Shown: one piece after another, positions 49,146 to 60,754 of the stretch
Numbering within the stretch: position 1 is the stretch's first letter
Layout of the letters: every line of letters starts with the position of its first letter
Source: Bimastos eiseni
Taxonomy: Eukaryota > Annelida > Clitellata > Crassiclitellata > Lumbricidae
Assembly: GCA_959347315.1 (NCBI GenBank)
Contig: OY365818.1
Location: forward strand, 7,499,658-7,563,657
DNA length: 64,000 nt
Reading direction: 5' to 3'
Notes under the pieces: model-generated
What the model saw: only the letters and a program-made list of their open reading frames with translations
Told to the model about the DNA's origin: nothing
The model's database searches: none
Program-made: the position numbers and the translations under genes

Positions 49146-49519
49146 GTCGATTTCGAATCAAATCGAATACTGTCGTCTGATTTGTTTTCTAATGGAATAT
49201 CGCAGTTCCCTAGCACGTATCAACATGTGTATATGGGGAAACCAACCTTGCCGCTTGTTTTTAGCTACCCCCATTCGCCCTTTACCCTCTCCATAGCTGC
49301 CATATCTGTCCTCTCCATGAACAACCGCTTGGCCAGTTCGCAATCACTTCATCCGCCCATTCAGACGATATATTATACGACCGTGTTTTTTGGTTGCGCC
49401 ATAGCGCCGCCTAACGACAGTTCGGGGAAGAATAAAAACGTCATGAATGCACACGCAAACGATATACAGACGGACCCATAGATACTGAGCCTTTGCCCTC
49501 ACCTAAAAGATATATACAA

Positions 49520-49665
49520 ACCTATACACAGTTACACACACATCTGTACAGTGTAAACACACACCTATATGCATGACTACACGCACGCACACTTTCCTTT
49601 ATATGCATGAATATGTATCCGGATGTGCATTTACATATATATATACATATATATATATATATGAA
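49520..49665. repeat. (CA)n / (TA)n simple repeats
   Basis: ACACACACC, ACGCACGCACAC and TATATATATATATATATG tracts. Confidence 0.8.
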
Positions 49666-49882
49666 CGCTTGTTATATTACATAAGCCATGTGAACGTAAT
49701 TATGCATGAGGTAATTTGGGCGTTTTTTTAAACGACGCCGCACGAACGATTTGTGCGGATTGCTTAATGTTTCGTGTGTAACATCCACTCGAGAGGAACG
49801 CGCCTAGGATAAACTGTTGACAGATTTTGTATGGACGAATAAATTCCCTCGCTCGGTCGCTGAAAGATGTGAGGCAACGAAG

Positions 49883-50115
49883 GAATGAATGAATGAATTA
49901 CATGAATGAATAAATGAATGAGTAAATGAATGAATGAATGACATGAATCAATAAATGAAATGAATGAATGAATTATTGAATGAATGGCTGATTGATTGAC
50001 TGACTTACTAACTCGCTTGCTGACCGGCTGAGTGAATGAATGAGTGACTTAATGAATCACGAAGGTACTGAATAGAACGCACCACGACCAAACAACAATG
50101 CATCGAATGAATGAA
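49883..50115 (+). repeat. (GAAT)n tract
   Basis: AATGAATGAATGAAT repeated with interruptions over about 230 bp, probably the expanded tail of a plus-strand CR1-like LINE whose body is not recognisable. Confidence 0.8.
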
Positions 50116-50930
50116 TGATTGGAAACGGATGAAATAACGAGAGGCTTTATGGCACCAAATCATTGTTTATTGATCGCGTTATTCAGGTATCATAGATTGT
50201 ACGTGTTGCCGCTTTATTCCGGATGAGCCATAGTTAATTGACTTTGGTCGCAGATGTGCGAGAATCAAACTTCAAACAGTCAGCATTAAAACAACCAGCA
50301 CACGCACCTCCCCAAGTTTAAAAATCAAGTGGTTGTCTTCCAGAATAAGATAAAAATTAATTGTTGGAGACTTCATGTCTGTTCTGGCCACCTCAGATTA
50401 GAACAATCTGGAGACTGGAGACTGACTTACGCTTACGCTTACAAATTATATTTAAAATGGTCAATTAAGGACTGCTTAGTTAGTCTGTGTTATTTTGTGC
50501 TTACTATAAATAATCCTTGGTTTGCTGTTGCCGTCGGTATATCGGGCATAGGTTCAGCCTTCTTGTGTCGTGGACTTCTCTGGTCTTTGGAGATCGCTTG
50601 GCATCAGTGCGGCTGTCGTGATAAATCGGTTGTGTGTGTTCCCACCGTCTCGCCCATGATTGCTGACACCAGCGCCAACGCAGTCAAGCGTGGCAAAGAG
50701 AATTTTCCGGATATTTCTTGAAGAATTGGCCTCTCTCGGGTGTAGCATTCACCTGAATTTCACGGTTCGTTGAACGTGCCAGGCCAACCGCAAACGCCAT
50801 CCGATTCGATTAGCGCTTTGATGGCGGATGTCGACAGAATTCGTTCTGTCCCGTTGCATCATTGGCGGATTTTATTCCTGCCTGTAGCATCAGTTATTCT
50901 ATGACGCCTGTATCCAAAGCCCCTGCTCTA
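50116..50930. other. Intergenic stretch with one unassigned open frame
   Basis: The plus frame at 50329-50721 (130 codons) has no domain I recognise and no supporting repeat-free homologue in the window. I leave it uncalled. Confidence 0.3.
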
Positions 50931-50934
50931 TAAG

Positions 50935-51195
50935 CATATTCTTTGACGCTGTAGGCATCTGCTTCGACGCTCCAGCCATCCGTTTCGACGCTATAGGCGT
51001 CTTCTTTGACGCTTCAGGCATATCCTTCGACGCTTCAAGCATTTGCGTCGACGCACCAAGAATCTCTTAGGACGCTTCAAGTATCTGCCTTGATGTTTCA
51101 AGCTTTTCCTCTTATGCTTCAAGTATCTTCTTCAACGTACCAAGTATCTCTATCGACGCGGCAAGCATCTGCCTATAAGCTCCAGGATCCAGTCT
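50935..51195 (+). repeat. 24-bp minisatellite, codon-compatible, about 10 copies
   Basis: Unit near TTCGACGCTTCAAGCATCTG plus four bases, 24 bp long. In one plus frame it reads FDASSIC-like octapeptides and in another STLQAFA-like octapeptides (51006-51242). One copy has TAG in the FDASSIC frame. No start, splice site or homology supports a gene. Confidence 0.85.
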
Positions 51196-51319
51196 TTGCG
51201 GAGACCGCGTTCTTTAGACAACGAACATTCTTGCAGTACTAGAGGGAACTTTGCCCTGCGACAGCCACGAGTATGGGGAATGACAGTGACCTGTTGTCGC
51301 ATTGTCATATAGCCTATGA

Positions 51320-51638
51320 CAGTGTTTCCCAAACTGTGTTCCGCGGAACCTTAGAAGACAAGGGTTCCGCGGAAAACTCTCAATGTCAGCAAATGGAGAC
51401 TTGTTGCTTAATATCTGTGTATAACTGTATGAATTCAGAATGAAAGAGAATTCATTGTCAGCGATATATGTGTGTCTTATTATGAACCTAATCAAGGTCT
51501 AGACATATATAGGTCCTAATTGTCTGCATTCTTATGTGTTTGTACCTACGACGGAATTTGTTTAGCTTTAGACTGGGTACCGCCATAACAAATTAAGATC
51601 CGAAAGGTTCAAAGGCCAAAGAAGATTGGGAAACGCTG
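51320..51638. mobile_element. hAT-like MITE, 319 bp
   Basis: Starts CAGTGTTTCCCAAACTGTG and ends GATTGGGAAACGCTG, giving imperfect terminal inverted repeats. Flanks GCCTATGA (51312-51319) and GCCCTTGA (51639-51646) match at 6 of 8 positions, consistent with an old 8-bp target duplication. Inside, TTCCGCGGAACC is a 12-bp palindrome echoed by GGTTCCGCGG. No coding capacity. Confidence 0.7.
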
Positions 51639-52600
51639 GCCCTTGATGACTTATTATTACTCTTTAGTATTTTTGCAATGGTCACTGCAGCTTCCTTAAT
51701 CTTGGTTTGGGCTTTCTGATTAGATTCAACCGTTGCTCTCATTATATAGCGCTGCTTGTTCATGCTCACGGTTTCTGCTCTTTGAAACTCTCTGCTCTAC
51801 AGACTACAGGTAACTATAAGTTGTCACTGATTATATTTCATTGACTGCCATTTTATGGCTAGCATGGGCGTTGGTGTTGACCTCCTTCTCAATCCTGGCT
51901 TGGAACTGGCCCTTCCGCGTGCAGGTGGTAGCGAAGGTACTACAGGTAACTCATATATGCCTACTTATCGTGCAATATCAACACGCACCTAATGTCTGTT
52001 GCGGGCCTACGCTTAAATGTCACCATTACATTTGAAAGCCTGACTTTAATTGCCATTCTTTCAAAGGATTCGCATCTTTTGTTTATCGCGTTCACGGTTC
52101 CTACATGTATATGCGAGCGAACGAGACCACCAAACCTGAATAGGTTGGCATTGCCTTTGTGCCTATTTTGTCCACATGAACGAAGGCTGTCCAGTAGTCG
52201 AAATATACGATTCTGAATAATACATGTCAACCTGTCCGGTTAATGTACATCGTGAAACAATGCGTAACAAAAGCCTAGCGACACATTGCTAGTTGCAATC
52301 GGGTAAGGAATAGACCATGGTTCATGTGATGTTCGACAAAGGGCGCTGCATAAATAGGCATACATAATGGCATGTGCTTGGGTAGGCTGGCTCATGCATG
52401 CGACACGCATATTTACTTGAGCATGTCAATTATTTCAATCAATTCATTGATATAGTGAAACCTTTGTAGGCAATATAATGATATTGTTATAGAAACAGTT
52501 GATACAAATTGAACAATTGCCTTTGTGCACGCGAAATCATGTCGACATGCCCACGTTTTACATACAGACATGCACACGTACATGGTATGTGCATTCGTGT

Positions 52601-52812
52601 GGCATGGTGGCCGAGCGGTTAAAGCGGTCGGCCCGTAACACTCAGTGTGCGCTGAGCGAGCGGGTTCGACCCTCGTCCTGGGAGTCACTGTGTAGGGACC
52701 TTGGGCAAGTCCTTCGCGCACCATTGCTCTGCGCCGTCGAGGCGTGTGTATGCACTTCTGAACTGAAGTGTAAGAAGAGCGATATCAAATAACAGTTGTA
52801 TTGTATTGTATT
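52601..52812 (+). mobile_element. tRNA-derived SINE with CORE/MIR-like motif, full length
   Basis: A class II tRNA-like head (Ser/Leu type) starts GGCATGGTGGCCGAGCGG, with box A TGGCCGAGCGG at 52608 and box B GGTTCGACCC at 52663, so RNA polymerase III could read it. It runs into a body with CACTGTGTAGGGACC and CCTTGGGCAAGTCC, then CGTCGAGGCGTG, and ends in (TTGTA)n at 52795-52812. ACCTTGGGCAAGT also occurs in the CORE of MIR-type SINEs. It is the least diverged copy of a family also seen at 22.9 and 38.1 kb. Confidence 0.85.
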
Positions 52813-53310
52813 CTTGCATGATAGTTGCATATAAACACATACATATGTACACAAATGCAACTAATACAATATACATGATCAAATGCACATATGCAGGCAT
52901 ATTTACCTGCATATATACACACGCATATATATATATATACATAAATATATATATACACGAGTGTGAAGATACATGTAGCAGATACATACATACTTACATA
53001 CATGTGAATACATGCATGTCATATATATATACACCTAGAATTCTATATATAATATGTATATATAATCAGTACTGATCACACATACTTACATACACGCATA
53101 CATAATACTTACATACACACATACATACACACATACGTATATGCGAATATACATACATATCATATATGCATACTTAGATTCATACATACATGCATCCACA
53201 CGTACATACAAAAACCTATATATACACAATAAATTACCCCTATATAAATATATCATGGATATATATATATAGATATATATATAAATATGTCATAGATATA
53301 TATTATACAT
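52813..53310. repeat. ACATACAT / TATATA simple-sequence domain
   Basis: About 500 bp of ACATACATAC, ATATATATAT and related words. It directly follows the SINE tail. Frames in it are spurious. Confidence 0.8.
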
Positions 53311-53750
53311 ACATCGAAACATAAATTGCACCTGCTGACGTCGTCTGCATCAATTACCTTTCTCTGGTCCTATGATACAGTGGCTAGCATGCAGTGTGGT
53401 ATGATGACTCTCAATGATCGTAGATGCACAGGTAATGGCAACATCTTGCTATCGCTGAAAGGATTGGTCTTCCTTACCTGTTCTCCTCATCAATCCGTTG
53501 GAGAGTGAGTGCATGCACTGGTTTGCACCTGCGTTGAAGTGTAAACAGAGACAACGCTGTAGGGGTTGATATGGCCACATATCTTCTTCGTCTGAATATA
53601 CTTGATAATTATGTTAGCGTAGGTCTATGGACTCCTAAACAAAAGCTCTTCAACGTCTGGTGACTCCTATGGACATATTGGTTCTCCACGACTTTGGCTT
53701 CAGTTTCGAATTCAGGTGATCATTTCTTGTGACTCCGGCACTCGTTGTTG
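53311..53750. other. Intergenic stretch, nothing recognised
   Basis: The short plus frame at 53326-53508 has no recognisable domain. Confidence 0.3.
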
Positions 53751-53764
53751 TTGTTGATTTTTTA

Positions 53765-53885
53765 ACGATACCGTTCCATATCGAAGAGGATTTGGTGTCA
53801 CACTCCTCCTTTCTCCAGGCTTGAGACTGGCACTGTCAAAGTCCAAACAGTGAAGGAGTTCTCCAGGACTCAATGGCTCCCTCTT
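53765..53885 (+). repeat. Dispersed repeat, core CTTGAGACTGGCACTGT
   Basis: CACTCCTCCTTTCTCCAGGC followed by TTGAGACTGGCACTGTCA and CAGTGAAGGAGT. Same family as 44.2 and 56.7 kb. Confidence 0.6.
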
Positions 53886-54214
53886 ATGTCGGTGTACCTC
53901 GGAGATCTGTCCTTCGAAAGTCTTTATTTAAATCAGGGGTGTCCAGGTAGGAGGATCCGGAGGCAAATGCCTCCAATTTCAGGTAAGGGGGATATTTTTT
54001 GAGTCTTGAGAGGATATCTTGCCTTCCTGACGCTTGGGACTGGGGTTTGCCTCCAAAGGGGGACTGACACCCCTCATTTAAATTCCTCCTTAACCCAATC
54101 AAGTTTATTTAGTTTTCGGCAGCAACTACTGAACTCGACTCAACCATGCGTAACTCTCCCTGCCAGCCTCCTCATATCACATTATCTTCTAGGTAGCGTT
54201 CGCGATACGCAAAA

Positions 54215-54530
54215 ACTCTTTAAACATAATTGATGGCGTTCTGTATTCCTACGCCAGCGACCAACCTTAGTAATTATTTGAGTTATAATCATTATTGATT
54301 TCTTCCAAAATGCTGGGTTAGAGTGATGTTGCATATTCTGGCGACAGCAACAAACTCTAATAAACTATTTCATTGATGATTACAAATAATGATATCCCGA
54401 AAATGCTGGGCTAAAGAGTCCTGGTGCATATTCTTGCACCAGTAACCAATTCTAGTTAATTAGTTAAGTGATTATTCCAATTAATAATTTCTCCAAAAAT
54501 GCTGGGTCAGAGTCCTGGTGCATATTGTCA
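54215..54530. repeat. 95-bp tandem repeat, three copies
   Basis: AAAATGCTGGG at about 54307, 54400 and 54497, each followed by TTAGAGTCCTGGTGCATATT-like sequence and ACCAA-TCTA-TAATTA. Moderately diverged. Confidence 0.8.
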
Positions 54531-55375
54531 AACTGACAATTTAGCAATTCTTTAGCTGGCCTTGCAATTCGCTTCGAGTGTAAACGTTAGATTCGCTCAG
54601 TCGAAATCTCCCAGAGTTCCCTTAATCATACGTCGTGGGGCAATCTCGATAAAGGCGGTCGGGTCGGTTCGTTTCATTAATGAAAACATATGGCGGCCTA
54701 TAACCGACGCAAGTGCTGCCCGATAAAGTGTATGGATCGTGGCCACAGCAATTAATTGCGCCATTCCTTTATATAGGAATGCTGAGCACGCCGGCGAGAT
54801 GGTCACAATTATTCTGAAGTGCTGAGCACACAGAGAGGAGAGCCACACTCTGCGCCAGCCTCTATAGATACGATTAGTTAATGAACCAAAACAGATATTC
54901 TACACGTATATTTAAGACTTATATATTTTGCTATATATATATATACATGTATGTGTGTTTGTATGTGTAGGTGTGTATAAATGTATGTGTGTGTTTAGGC
55001 ATTCAGTAGGGTGTTTAAGCATGTGCGCAAGTAGGCCGTCGGCGTGATCAAAGAGTGCGATGTTGTTCCATAGATTGCTGCTTTAAATGTGTTCGTTTCC
55101 TTTTTATCTGTGGCGCTCTATATTTTGTTGGTAAGCGTGTTGAACTGTTAATCGAAATGTCGAGTATTCAAATTCCTACCAGTGCAGAAATTTACTTCGG
55201 GATTTCTGCTACATCTGCATCCGACGCCAATTCAGTTATACCGTACACTATCGCTTGGAAGTTGAGACGCCCAGTAAGATGACTAGTCACCCGTCTTTAT
55301 ATGGGTCGAGGTTAAGAAAATGAAGTCACTACTACCTCATACCAATGGCTGCATCACGACTAGCTTAAGAGAGCC
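54531..55375. other. Intergenic stretch, nothing recognised
   Basis: Contains a TATATATATATACATGT/GTGTGTGT tract near 54930-55000. No gene supported. Confidence 0.35.
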
Positions 55376-55377
55376 GT

Positions 55378-55590
55378 TCTTGTTCTTGTTCTTGTTCTTC
55401 TTGTTTTTGTTCTTGTTCTTTTTGTTTTTGTTCTTCTTCTTCTTCTTGTCCTTCCTCGTCTTCGTCATCGTCACCGTCACCGTCATCGTCACCGTCATCG
55501 TCAGCGTCATCGTCATCACCACCGCCACCACCACAAACAGAAGACAGGCAAGGCAGACAGATAGACAGACAGACAGTCAGACAGACAGAC
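55378..55590. repeat. CTT/GTT, GTCATC/GTCACC and GACA simple repeats in series
   Basis: Three adjacent arrays: TTGTTCTTGTTCTTC (55378-55450), GTCATCGTCACCGTC (55460-55520) and CAGACAGACAGTCAGACAGA (55556-55590). Confidence 0.9.
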
Positions 55591-56229
55591 ATATGGTGAG
55601 TAAGCACTCCGAGGCAGAGCAGATTCATAATCATTTGACGCGACTGTATATGCGCATCAGTAACCTATCCAGAAGAGATACGAGGGAAGCCAAATGGGCG
55701 TCTGGGGCACTGTCAACTTCCTGATACTGGGACCACATACTATGTAAATATCAAACGGGGGGCCAAAGCCGGATATTGGCCCCCTTGGATCCGACCCTGA
55801 TGCACATCAACTCTGCTGACCCGTTTGATATCGGTTCAGTACGGACGAGGGAGGTTGAAACCCTTCAACAGAGGAACGGACAGACAGACGGCTCTGAGAT
55901 GAGGGGATCGTCGGCCTCATTGGCCGCTGCTGGTCACCCGTCGACGGTCGCCCCATGCCAGCCGCAATCGATTGCCGACATGGGCCCAGATGGTTTGTTC
56001 AGCGAATTGCGGTCTCGTTAGGTGAACGCAGAACGTACGACCATCGTCGACAGAAAGATTAATCGGAGAAGATAGGTCGTGCATATTTAATGCGCCGAAC
56101 GATACCAAGACTTAGTACCACGATACCAAGGTCTTGGAAGCAATGGCTCGTTGCAGGGACACGGTCGTGTGCTCGTGTGCCTCAAAGACACCTTCTGTAT
56201 TGCAGCAGAGCACATATAGTCTGCAGGTT

Positions 56230-56490
56230 AAGATTCGATGAGTCCAGCTTGTTCCACGCAAAAGCTCTGCTATGACTCAATACCTTGCCTTTGCCATCGT
56301 GGGCCCTTCTATAATATTATGTGTGAATGATCTACCCTCCCCCATAATCCGTAGTAAGCTTTTAGTCAGGCCACCATGCACCTCATCCTTTCGTTGCCTA
56401 AAGACTTTCTGTTTTTCATCGGGGCTGTCACGCAGAGAGTGCCTCAGAATAGCTAGTACTGCAAGAAGCGCCATATAAATCTTCAGATAC
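56230..56490 (+). pseudogene. Degenerate LINE C-terminal fragment
   Basis: AMTQYLAFAIVGPSI, LPSPIIRSKLLVRPP, SFRCLKTFCFSSGLS and GAAGCGCCATATAAATCTTC give the order AFxxVGPSxWN...LKTF-F...GCGCxATATAAAT of a CR1-like 3' end. Frameshifts are needed to join the parts. Confidence 0.65.
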
Positions 56491-56699
56491 GAAACGATGT
56501 GATATCTCAACTTGTGATGTTCCCTGTGACATTGGCTCTATTGCGCCGAGGCGCTAGCATCATCACAACACTTGTTTGGAAACATTTATTCCATAGAAAA
56601 AACAATGTGATAATTATGACAATATACCCTGATATCACGCCACGAATAATAATTTTGTTGCCACCTCACGTGTACGCTTTAATGGGAGGTGGTATATAG

Positions 56700-56850
56700 T
56701 TACAGCTTAACGACACTGTGTGGTAACAAGACCAAGACCGTGAATCGCGTCGCCCTCCTCCTTTATCCAGGCTTGGGACTGGCACTTTCATTGGATTGTC
56801 TCAGACAACTTTAAAACTCCTCCCTCATTGAACCTACAGTTGAACTGCGA
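56700..56850 (+). repeat. Dispersed repeat, core CTTGGGACTGGCACTTTC
   Basis: TTAACGACACTGTGTGGTAA, CGTCGCCCTCCTCCTTTATC, CAGGCTTGGGACTGGCACTT and AACTCCTCCCTC. The most complete plus copy of the family seen at 44.2, 48.7 (inverted) and 53.8 kb. Confidence 0.65.
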
Positions 56851-57300
56851 GTGGTCTTTGTAATGAATCAATGAATCAGTGAAATTTGTTTAATATCGCC
56901 TCTTCAAGAAATCCGCTCAGATGCGCTCTCTGCACTAACCTACATGATGTTAAACGTCATTTCAACAGGCGTTAAAACAGTTAGAAAAACAATGCACGGT
57001 TAGCTAAATTTAGTCAGCTTCTAATTGAACATTTATGACGTTCCCCTTTTAAAGCTCGTCGGCATTGCTTGTGAGTTGACGACACCAGGTCCACGATCAA
57101 AAAGACTGGTCTTCAAAAGCTGGCGAACTATATTCATAGTCATAGGGCGTTAAAGCCACGGTCCATCAAGGAATCATTTGGTTTCTCTAATGGAAGCGAA
57201 ATTTCACTACGGGATTCCACGAGAAACGATAGTCATCACCGACCTGTGCTTTATTTTAACGGAGCTATGGCACCTTGACAAAATAGCGACGACAAAAGAG
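56851..57300. other. Intergenic stretch, nothing recognised
   Basis: No open frame or repeat of note. Confidence 0.35.
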
Positions 57301-57309
57301 CGCCAACAA

Positions 57310-57880
57310 GATAGAGCACAGACAATTTGAAGTAGAAGCTGGAATAATGAAAAGAATGTTAGCTTAAATGGAGGCTGGATTAATTAAATGAATCTTGTAT
57401 AATTAGAAGCAGGATTTATGAAAGAAATGCTGTTAAACTAAAAGCTGGATCGATGAAAAGAATCATGCTTAAATGAAAGCTGGATTTATGAAACTAATCG
57501 TACACTCCAGCTTCTAGTTAAACAGGATTCTTTTCAATAATCCCGCTTCGCTTTGAACGGCATTCTTTTCATCAGTCAAGCCTCTAGTTAGACATAATTA
57601 TTTTCATCAGTCCAGCTTCTAGATAAACAGAAAACTATTTTTTATCATTCCCGCTTCCACTGAAGCACAATACTTTTTGTCAATCCAGCTTCAACTTATG
57701 CATGAATCTTCTCAACACTCAAGCTTCTGTTAAGGCATTGTTCTAAAATATGCTCAATAATTAATGCTGATAATTTTGCCAATACAACTTCAATTTAAGT
57801 AGACTCCATTTCATCAATCCAGCTTCCATTTAGGCATTAAAATTTGCATAAATCCAACATCCATAAATTCTTAGGAAGAA
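57310..57880. repeat. Degenerate 35-50 bp repeat array that reverses orientation near 57505
   Basis: From about 57340 to 57500 the unit reads AAGCTGGATTTATGAAA and GAAT-TGCTTAAA. From 57505 onward it reads as the reverse complement (ATTCTTTTCATCAATCCAGC). At least four left-hand and eight right-hand units are visible. Confidence 0.8.
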
Positions 57881-57899
57881 ATATTTTCATCAAAACAGA

Positions 57900-57965
57900 T
57901 GCACCCTTTTATCGGGCGCTCCTTTGTTGGGTGCTCTTTTGTCGTGGCGCTCTTTTGACGGACCA
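57900..57965. repeat. 16-bp CGCTCTTTTGTCGGG minisatellite
   Basis: Four diverged tandem units: GCACCCTTTTATCGGG, CGCTCCTTTGTTGGGT, GCTCTTTTGTCGTGG and CGCTCTTTTGACGG. Confidence 0.75.
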
Positions 57966-58075
57966 CGCGGAGCTACATAGATGAATTTAAAACGATGTTT
58001 ACGAGTATATAAGAAGGTTAAATAATGAGAAAAAACTGCCGACTGCTATACTCTTTTGTATAAAGAAATAAGACA

Positions 58076-58225
58076 TCTATTTCCTTTGGTTCGCTGCTCT
58101 TTTGGACAGTCCAATGTCGCCATTTGTCATGTTGTCCAGCTCTCTCCCATATACCCATTCATCATCAGCCAGTACAAATCCAATAACATCATTCTCGGTC
58201 TTTCTCGTGTCTTCTTCCCAGCCAA
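58076..58225 (-). pseudogene. LINE C-terminal fragment (RxRPRxxxLD type)
   Basis: The minus strand reads RKKTRERPRMMLLDL, MMNGYMGERAGQ and HDKWRHWTVQ. Related degenerate copies lie at 22.1 kb and inside both D blocks. Confidence 0.5.
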
Positions 58226-58551
58226 GTTTCCATCAATTATAGCCATGTTCCCATTTGTCTATCATCATTATGTTGCTCATTTGTTCAATCGTTGTCTCTG
58301 TCGGTTTCTAATTATTCCAATCAATGATCTTTTTCTTCCATTATTTGTTGTATCTCTTCATCCAGCTGGCTCTCTCCATCCTTTGTCACATCCGCATCTC
58401 GAAGACCTCCAATCTTTTGATGCCAGCCTTCACGTGATCCATGTCTCCGATCCATCTAGCGCCCAACTCCATATCATCGCCACAATATAATTTAAGTACG
58501 TACCTCATTAGAGAGCTAAGGCCAGATTAACTTGAGAGCTAGAGTTAAACA

Positions 58552-58592
58552 TTAGAGGTAATCGTAATCGTAAACGCAGCCGTTACCTCTAA
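58552..58592. repeat. Short inverted repeat
   Basis: TTAGAGGTAA (58552) pairs with TTACCTCTAA (58583). Small, 60 bp before the long palindrome. Confidence 0.6.
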
Positions 58593-58652
58593 ATTTCTAA
58601 TGCCTCAGTTGAAAGCCAAGTGTATGGTACGGGCTCACCTAAGACGGCTCAA

Positions 58653-58835
58653 ACGTCTGACATAATGGTGGACTATAGTCTGGCCACAATAGTGTCTGAA
58701 GTATGGCATTATCACAAACATTTTTACGGAGAAATTAATGGAGTCCAATTAAATTCTCCGTAAAAAATGTTTGTGATGATGCCATACTTTAGACACTATT
58801 GTGGCCAGACTATAGTCCACCATTATGTCAGACGT
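58653..58835. repeat. 183-bp near-perfect palindrome (foldback element)
   Basis: The left arm ACGTCTGACATAATGGTGG ... TTTTTACGGAGAA is mirrored by TTCTCCGTAAAAAA ... CCACCATTATGTCAGACGT with only a few mismatches or one-base indels. The centre is near GGAGTCC at 58741. A transcript would fold into one long hairpin of about 85 bp. Likely a foldback MITE; no target duplication is obvious. Confidence 0.9.
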
Positions 58836-59130
58836 CTGTCAGTTCCAGTTCTTCCAGTTGTATGTTCGATGAGCAATGACTTCCTATGCGGACTAATTTG
58901 TAGGCAGCCGACCATCAGTTCCAGCAGGAGCGGTTGGAGCAAAGGTCGTGGCTAAGGGGGCAGAAGAAGGTGTTGAAAACGGATTATAGGGATAGGGAGG
59001 GGAAGGAGAGGTAGACAGACAAAGAGGCAGAGACAGGAACAGAGGTTTGAATAGGAAGAGAAGTGCATGAAAACAATAGATATCGTCTGTAGTGCTGACA
59101 AGTAAAACAGAAGCACAGAGAGAGAGAGGC

Positions 59131-60754
59131 ATGGATGGATGGATGGATGGATGGATGGATGGATGGATGGATGGATGGATGGATGGATGGATGGATGGAT
59201 GGATGGATGGATGGATGGATGGATGGATGGATGGATGGATGGATGGATGGATGGATGGATGGATGGATGGATGGATGGATGGATGGATGGATGGATGGAT
59301 GGATGGATGGATGGATGGATGGATGGATGGATGGATGGATGGATGGATGGATGGATGGATGGATGGATGGATGGATGGATGGATGGATGGATGGATGGAT
59401 GGATGGATGGATGGATGGATGGATGGATGGATGGATGGATGGATGGATGGATGGATGGATGGATGGATGGATGGATGGATGGATGGATGGATGGATGGAT
59501 GGATGGATGGATGGATGGATGGATGGATGGATGGATGGATGGATGGATGGATGGATGGATGGATGGATGGATGGATGGATGGATGGATGGATGGATGGAT
59601 GGATGGATGGATGGATGGATGGATGGATGGATGGATGGATGGATGGATGGATGGATGGATGGATGGATGGATGGATGGATGGATGGATGGATGGATGGAT
59701 GGATGGATGGATGGATGGATGGATGGATGGATGGATGGATGGATGGATGGATGGATGGATGGATGGATGGATGGATGGATGGATGGATGGATGGATGGAT
59801 GGATGGATGGATGGATGGATGGATGGATGGATGGATGGATGGATGGATGGATGGATGGATGGATGGATGGATGGATGGATGGATGGATGGATGGATGGAT
59901 GGATGGATGGATGGATGGATGGATGGATGGATGGATGGATGGATGGATGGATGGATGGATGGATGGATGGATGGATGGATGGATGGATGGATGGATGGAT
60001 GGATGGATGGATGGATGGATGGATGGATGGATGGATGGATGGATGGATGGATGGATGGATGGATGGATGGATGGATGGATGGATGGATGGATGGATGGAT
60101 GGATGGATGGATGGATGGATGGATGGATGGATGGATGGATGGATGGATGGATGGATGGATGGATGGATGGATGGATGGATGGATGGATGGATGGATGGAT
60201 GGATGGATGGATGGATGGATGGATGGATGGATGGATGGATGGATGGATGGATGGATGGATGGATGGATGGATGGATGGATGGATGGATGGATGGATGGAT
60301 GGATGGATGGATGGATGGATGGATGGATGGATGGATGGATGGATGGATGGATGGATGGATGGATGGATGGATGGATGGATGGATGGATGGATGGATGGAT
60401 GGATGGATGGATGGATGGATGGATGGATGGATGGATGGATGGATGGATGGATGGATGGATGGATGGATGGATGGATGGATGGATGGATGGATGGATGGAT
60501 GGATGGATGGATGGATGGATGGATGGATGGATGGATGGATGGATGGATGGATGGATGGATGGATGGATGGATGGATGGATGGATGGATGGATGGATGGAT
60601 GGATGGATGGATGGATGGATGGATGGATGGATGGATGGATGGATGGATGGATGGATGGATGGATGGATGGATGGATGGATGGATGGATGGATGGATGGAT
60701 GGATGGATGGATGGATGGATGGATGGATGGATGGATGGATGGATGGATGGATGG
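59131..60754. repeat. Uninterrupted (ATGG)n array, about 406 copies
   Basis: 1624 bp of ATGG tetranucleotide with no variant visible in any line. A 4-bp unit without stops reads as MDGW in every plus frame and SIHP in the minus frames, producing five open frames of 540-660 codons that are all artefacts. Confidence 0.97.

Noticed and set aside
50329..50721. 130-codon plus-strand open frame
   Set aside because: No domain, no homologue in the window and no splice or start context that favours it over chance.
52601..52684. A functional tRNA-Ser/Leu gene
   Set aside because: Boxes A and B are present, but the sequence continues into a SINE body with related copies at 22.9 and 38.1 kb.
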